A stretch of 64,000 nt of DNA from Flavivirga eckloniae (GTDB lineage: Bacteria; Bacteroidota; Bacteroidia; Flavobacteriales; Flavobacteriaceae): assembly GCF_002886045.1 (NCBI RefSeq), contig NZ_CP025791.1, forward strand, positions 3,859,001 through 3,923,000, in the 5' to 3' direction. Position numbers and translations under genes: made by a program. The notes below the pieces were generated by a model, which did not search any database, was not told the origin of the DNA, and saw only the letters and a list, made by a program, of their open reading frames with translations. This document shows, piece by piece, positions 62,504 through 64,000 of the stretch (position 1 is its first letter; every line of letters begins with the position of its first letter).

Positions 62504-62764
62504 ATGAAAGTCTCAGTTTACGATACCTATGTGCCTAAAGATGATAATAACCGAATGCATTTTGATATTCTTGTAGAAGAAGGTGAATCTGTAGAAAATG
62601 TATATAAATATGGGAAAACCTATTTAAACCAAAAAGGTATACCAGATTTTGAACTAACAACTAACGAGTGTAATTTCTGTCATATGGAAACCGTCTCTGT
62701 AGAAATTGAGAAGGAAATTCGTGATAAAGGATATTATATTTTAGAAATGGAAAACTGTAATTAA
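62504..62764 (+). CDS. DUF2024 family protein
   Basis: An 86-residue protein beginning MKVSVYDTYVPKDDNNRMHFDI, given here by its first segment VYDTYV and by HFDILVEEG. It contains CNFCHME (two Cys in a CxxC pair followed by His) and ends YYILEMENC. This matches DUF2024, of unknown function; the cysteine pair and neighbours suggest metal binding or thiol chemistry. It is the second gene of the redox operon, 87 bp after the thioredoxin gene. Confidence 0.85.
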   Translation: MKVSVYDTYVPKDDNNRMHFDILVEEGESVENVYKYGKTYLNQKGIPDFELTTNECNFCHMETVSVEIEKEIRDKGYYILEMENCN

Positions 62765-62826
62765 TCATTCCAAACCAATACCACATAAGCAGAAATTCGA
62801 TTAAATGGTTTATAAAAAATAATATT

Positions 62827-63456
62827 TTGAAAAAATTGCACTTACATTTTGATCGTATGATTCAGGGAGAATTTAATTTAAGAGCTTTAAACTTTCTCTT
62901 TGTCTTTCAGGTGAATTGCCCTGGTTGTTTTTTGTATGGAATTCCATTAGTAAATAAACTATTCAGCGAATTTAACCAGGATATGTCGTTTTTAGGAATT
63001 TCTACAGCTTTTGAAGATTTTGAATACAATAACGAAGAAAATACAAATCTATTGATTAGTAGCGGTCAAATGGTTGGCGAAACCAAAAAGGCATTGGCTA
63101 AAGAAGGTTTTGATGTGTACCCCAATAAAATAAATTTTCCCTTAGCCATGGATGAGATGGCTAGCGAATCGTTTGACCTTTCTAGTACCGCAGAAAAAAT
63201 TTGTCAACTTAATCCAAACTATGCCATTTGGCCGGATTTTGAGCAAAGCGCACTTTTAAGAAGGGTTAAGGGCTATTTAAACGCTTTAGAAAAAATAGCT
63301 TTAACCTTTACCATAAATCAATTTAGAGGTACACCAACCATGTTGGTCTTTAATGATGCTTACGAAATTCTGTTTCATCAGTTTGGTCATGTTAAATACG
63401 ACGTTTTAAAAACCAATTTAAAAGATCTTGTTGATAGGTTTGGTAAGGATCACTAA
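62827..63456 (+). CDS. Thioredoxin-like protein with CPGC active site (TlpA/AhpC-like)
   Basis: A 209-residue thioredoxin-fold protein. The active-site motif CPGC is in FVFQVNCPGCFLYGIPLVNKL, seen here as VNCPGCFLYG near residue 36. The cis-proline loop is near the C-terminus (FRGTPTMLVFND). A helical insertion of about 80 residues between strand two and the cis-proline loop is larger than in thioredoxin. The frame starts with TTG at 62827; the next ATG, ten codons on, would truncate a conserved-looking start (KKLHLHFDRMIQGEF). No signal peptide, so probably cytoplasmic. Partner unknown. Confidence 0.8.
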   Translation: MKKLHLHFDRMIQGEFNLRALNFLFVFQVNCPGCFLYGIPLVNKLFSEFNQDMSFLGISTAFEDFEYNNEENTNLLISSGQMVGETKKALAKEGFDVYPNKINFPLAMDEMASESFDLSSTAEKICQLNPNYAIWPDFEQSALLRRVKGYLNALEKIALTFTINQFRGTPTMLVFNDAYEILFHQFGHVKYDVLKTNLKDLVDRFGKDH

Positions 63457-63481
63457 TTTTGTCCAAATTATTGATAATTAG

Positions 63482-64000
63482 ATGGAGGATTTAAGTTCAA
63501 AAATAACAGCTGGTTTAAGTAGACTTTCAGAAGTTTATAAAGTACTGCTATGGGAACAAGCTAAAAAACTAAAGTTAAGCCCTATTCAAATACAGATTCT
63601 TAATTTTATTACTTATCACAAACAGGAATTATGCAATGTTAGTTATTTGGCAAAAGAGTTTAATGTAACAAAGCCAACCATTAGTGATGCCATAAGGGTA
63701 CTGGTGAATAAAAAATTATTAATAAAAGACTTTTCTTCTGAAGATAGTCGAAGCTATACACTGATGCTCTCTCTTAAAGGAAGAGCAATTGTAAATGAAA
63801 CCGAAAACTTTGCAAACCCCATCAAAGAACAGTTAAACAACATTAGCGAAGAAGATTTTAACATTCTCTATAAAACAATTACCAGGTTAATTTATCAATT
63901 AAATCGTTCGGGGGTTCTCACGGTGCAAAGAATGTGTTTTGGCTGTAAATTTTATAAAGCCAATGGCGAACAACATTATTGTAATCTTTTAGAGAAAGAA
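63482..64000 (+). CDS. MarR-family transcriptional regulator with Cys-rich tail, 3' end beyond the window
   Basis: The frame begins MEDLSSKITAGLSRLSEVYK at 63482 and is open to the last base, so the product is at least 173 residues. The winged helix-turn-helix is visible in pieces: LCNVSYLAKEFNVTKPTISDAIRVL and KKLLIKDFSSEDSRSYTLMLSLKG. After the usual dimerisation helices there is a C-terminal cluster, RMCFGCKFYKANGEQHYCNLLEKE, shown by MCFGC and HYC, with at least three cysteines and a His. This may bind zinc or an iron-sulfur cluster, or react with thiol stress. It is the last visible gene of the redox operon and probably binds the palindrome at 62093. Confidence 0.88.
   Translation, partial: MEDLSSKITAGLSRLSEVYKVLLWEQAKKLKLSPIQIQILNFITYHKQELCNVSYLAKEFNVTKPTISDAIRVLVNKKLLIKDFSSEDSRSYTLMLSLKGRAIVNETENFANPIKEQLNNISEEDFNILYKTITRLIYQLNRSGVLTVQRMCFGCKFYKANGEQHYCNLLEKE

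Overview
The window is a low-G+C stretch (roughly one third G+C by eye) from a member of the Bacteroidota, most likely a marine Flavobacteriaceae. The evidence is the TAnnTTTG-type promoter boxes, the scarcity of Shine-Dalgarno sequences, type IX secretion (T9SS) C-terminal sorting domains, DUF3857/transglutaminase proteins, a BlaI/M56 pair with a TonB-like tail, a CusA-TolC fusion, and small families typical of flavobacteria (DUF4260, DUF4230, DUF4407, DUF5679, DUF2024). I see about 60 protein genes, one tRNA-Leu(UAG), many hairpin terminators and several intergenic repeats. There is no intact insertion sequence, CRISPR array or prophage.

1-17 kb is mainly core metabolism. A phenylalanine/tyrosine operon comes first (pheA, cut by the window edge; aminotransferase; tyrA; DAHP synthase-chorismate mutase). 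After a 145-bp inverted-repeat element and a small secreted protein come rsgA, dtd, a DUF457 membrane protein, two DUF3857 proteins (one with, one without a transglutaminase triad), a MazG-like pyrophosphohydrolase and aroA. Then come queA with a long structured leader, rlmN, a T9SS-secreted protein and a polyprenyl diphosphate synthase.

17-30 kb holds an AraC regulator with a short-chain dehydrogenase, an ECF sigma factor with a putative anti-sigma protein and an outer-membrane barrel protein, an orphan ORF6N-domain gene, an M1 aminopeptidase, a soluble and a membrane pyrophosphatase, a 47-residue DUF5679 protein and a lone LacI-type regulator.

30-40 kb is regulatory and envelope-related. 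A 51-residue lipoprotein gene precedes a TPR histidine kinase and a LuxR-type response regulator, followed by a possible small-RNA locus. Next is a BlaI/M56 module behind two large palindromes that flank its promoter, a TPR protein and a lipoprotein resembling the M56 protein's tail. A GT2 glycosyltransferase and a flippase-like membrane protein run on the other strand.

40-52 kb is mixed housekeeping: ruvC, hemW (behind a 7-bp tandem array), a cyclase-family hydrolase, DUF4260 and DUF4230 proteins, two acetyltransferases, a YjbR protein, a PhnA-like protein, an NTF2-like protein, a STAS-like protein, a DUF4407 protein, an EamA permease and an M20 dipeptidase. The tRNA-Leu and a large T9SS-secreted serine protease follow.

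56-62 kb is a heavy-metal efflux operon: a His-rich small protein, a CusA-type RND pump fused to a TolC-type outer-membrane factor, and a CusB-type lipoprotein adaptor. From 62.1 kb to the window end lies a probable redox operon (small thioredoxin, DUF2024, CPGC thioredoxin-like protein, MarR regulator with a Cys-rich tail) behind a palindrome that overlaps its promoter. Functions are assigned from motifs and family memory only; no searches were run.
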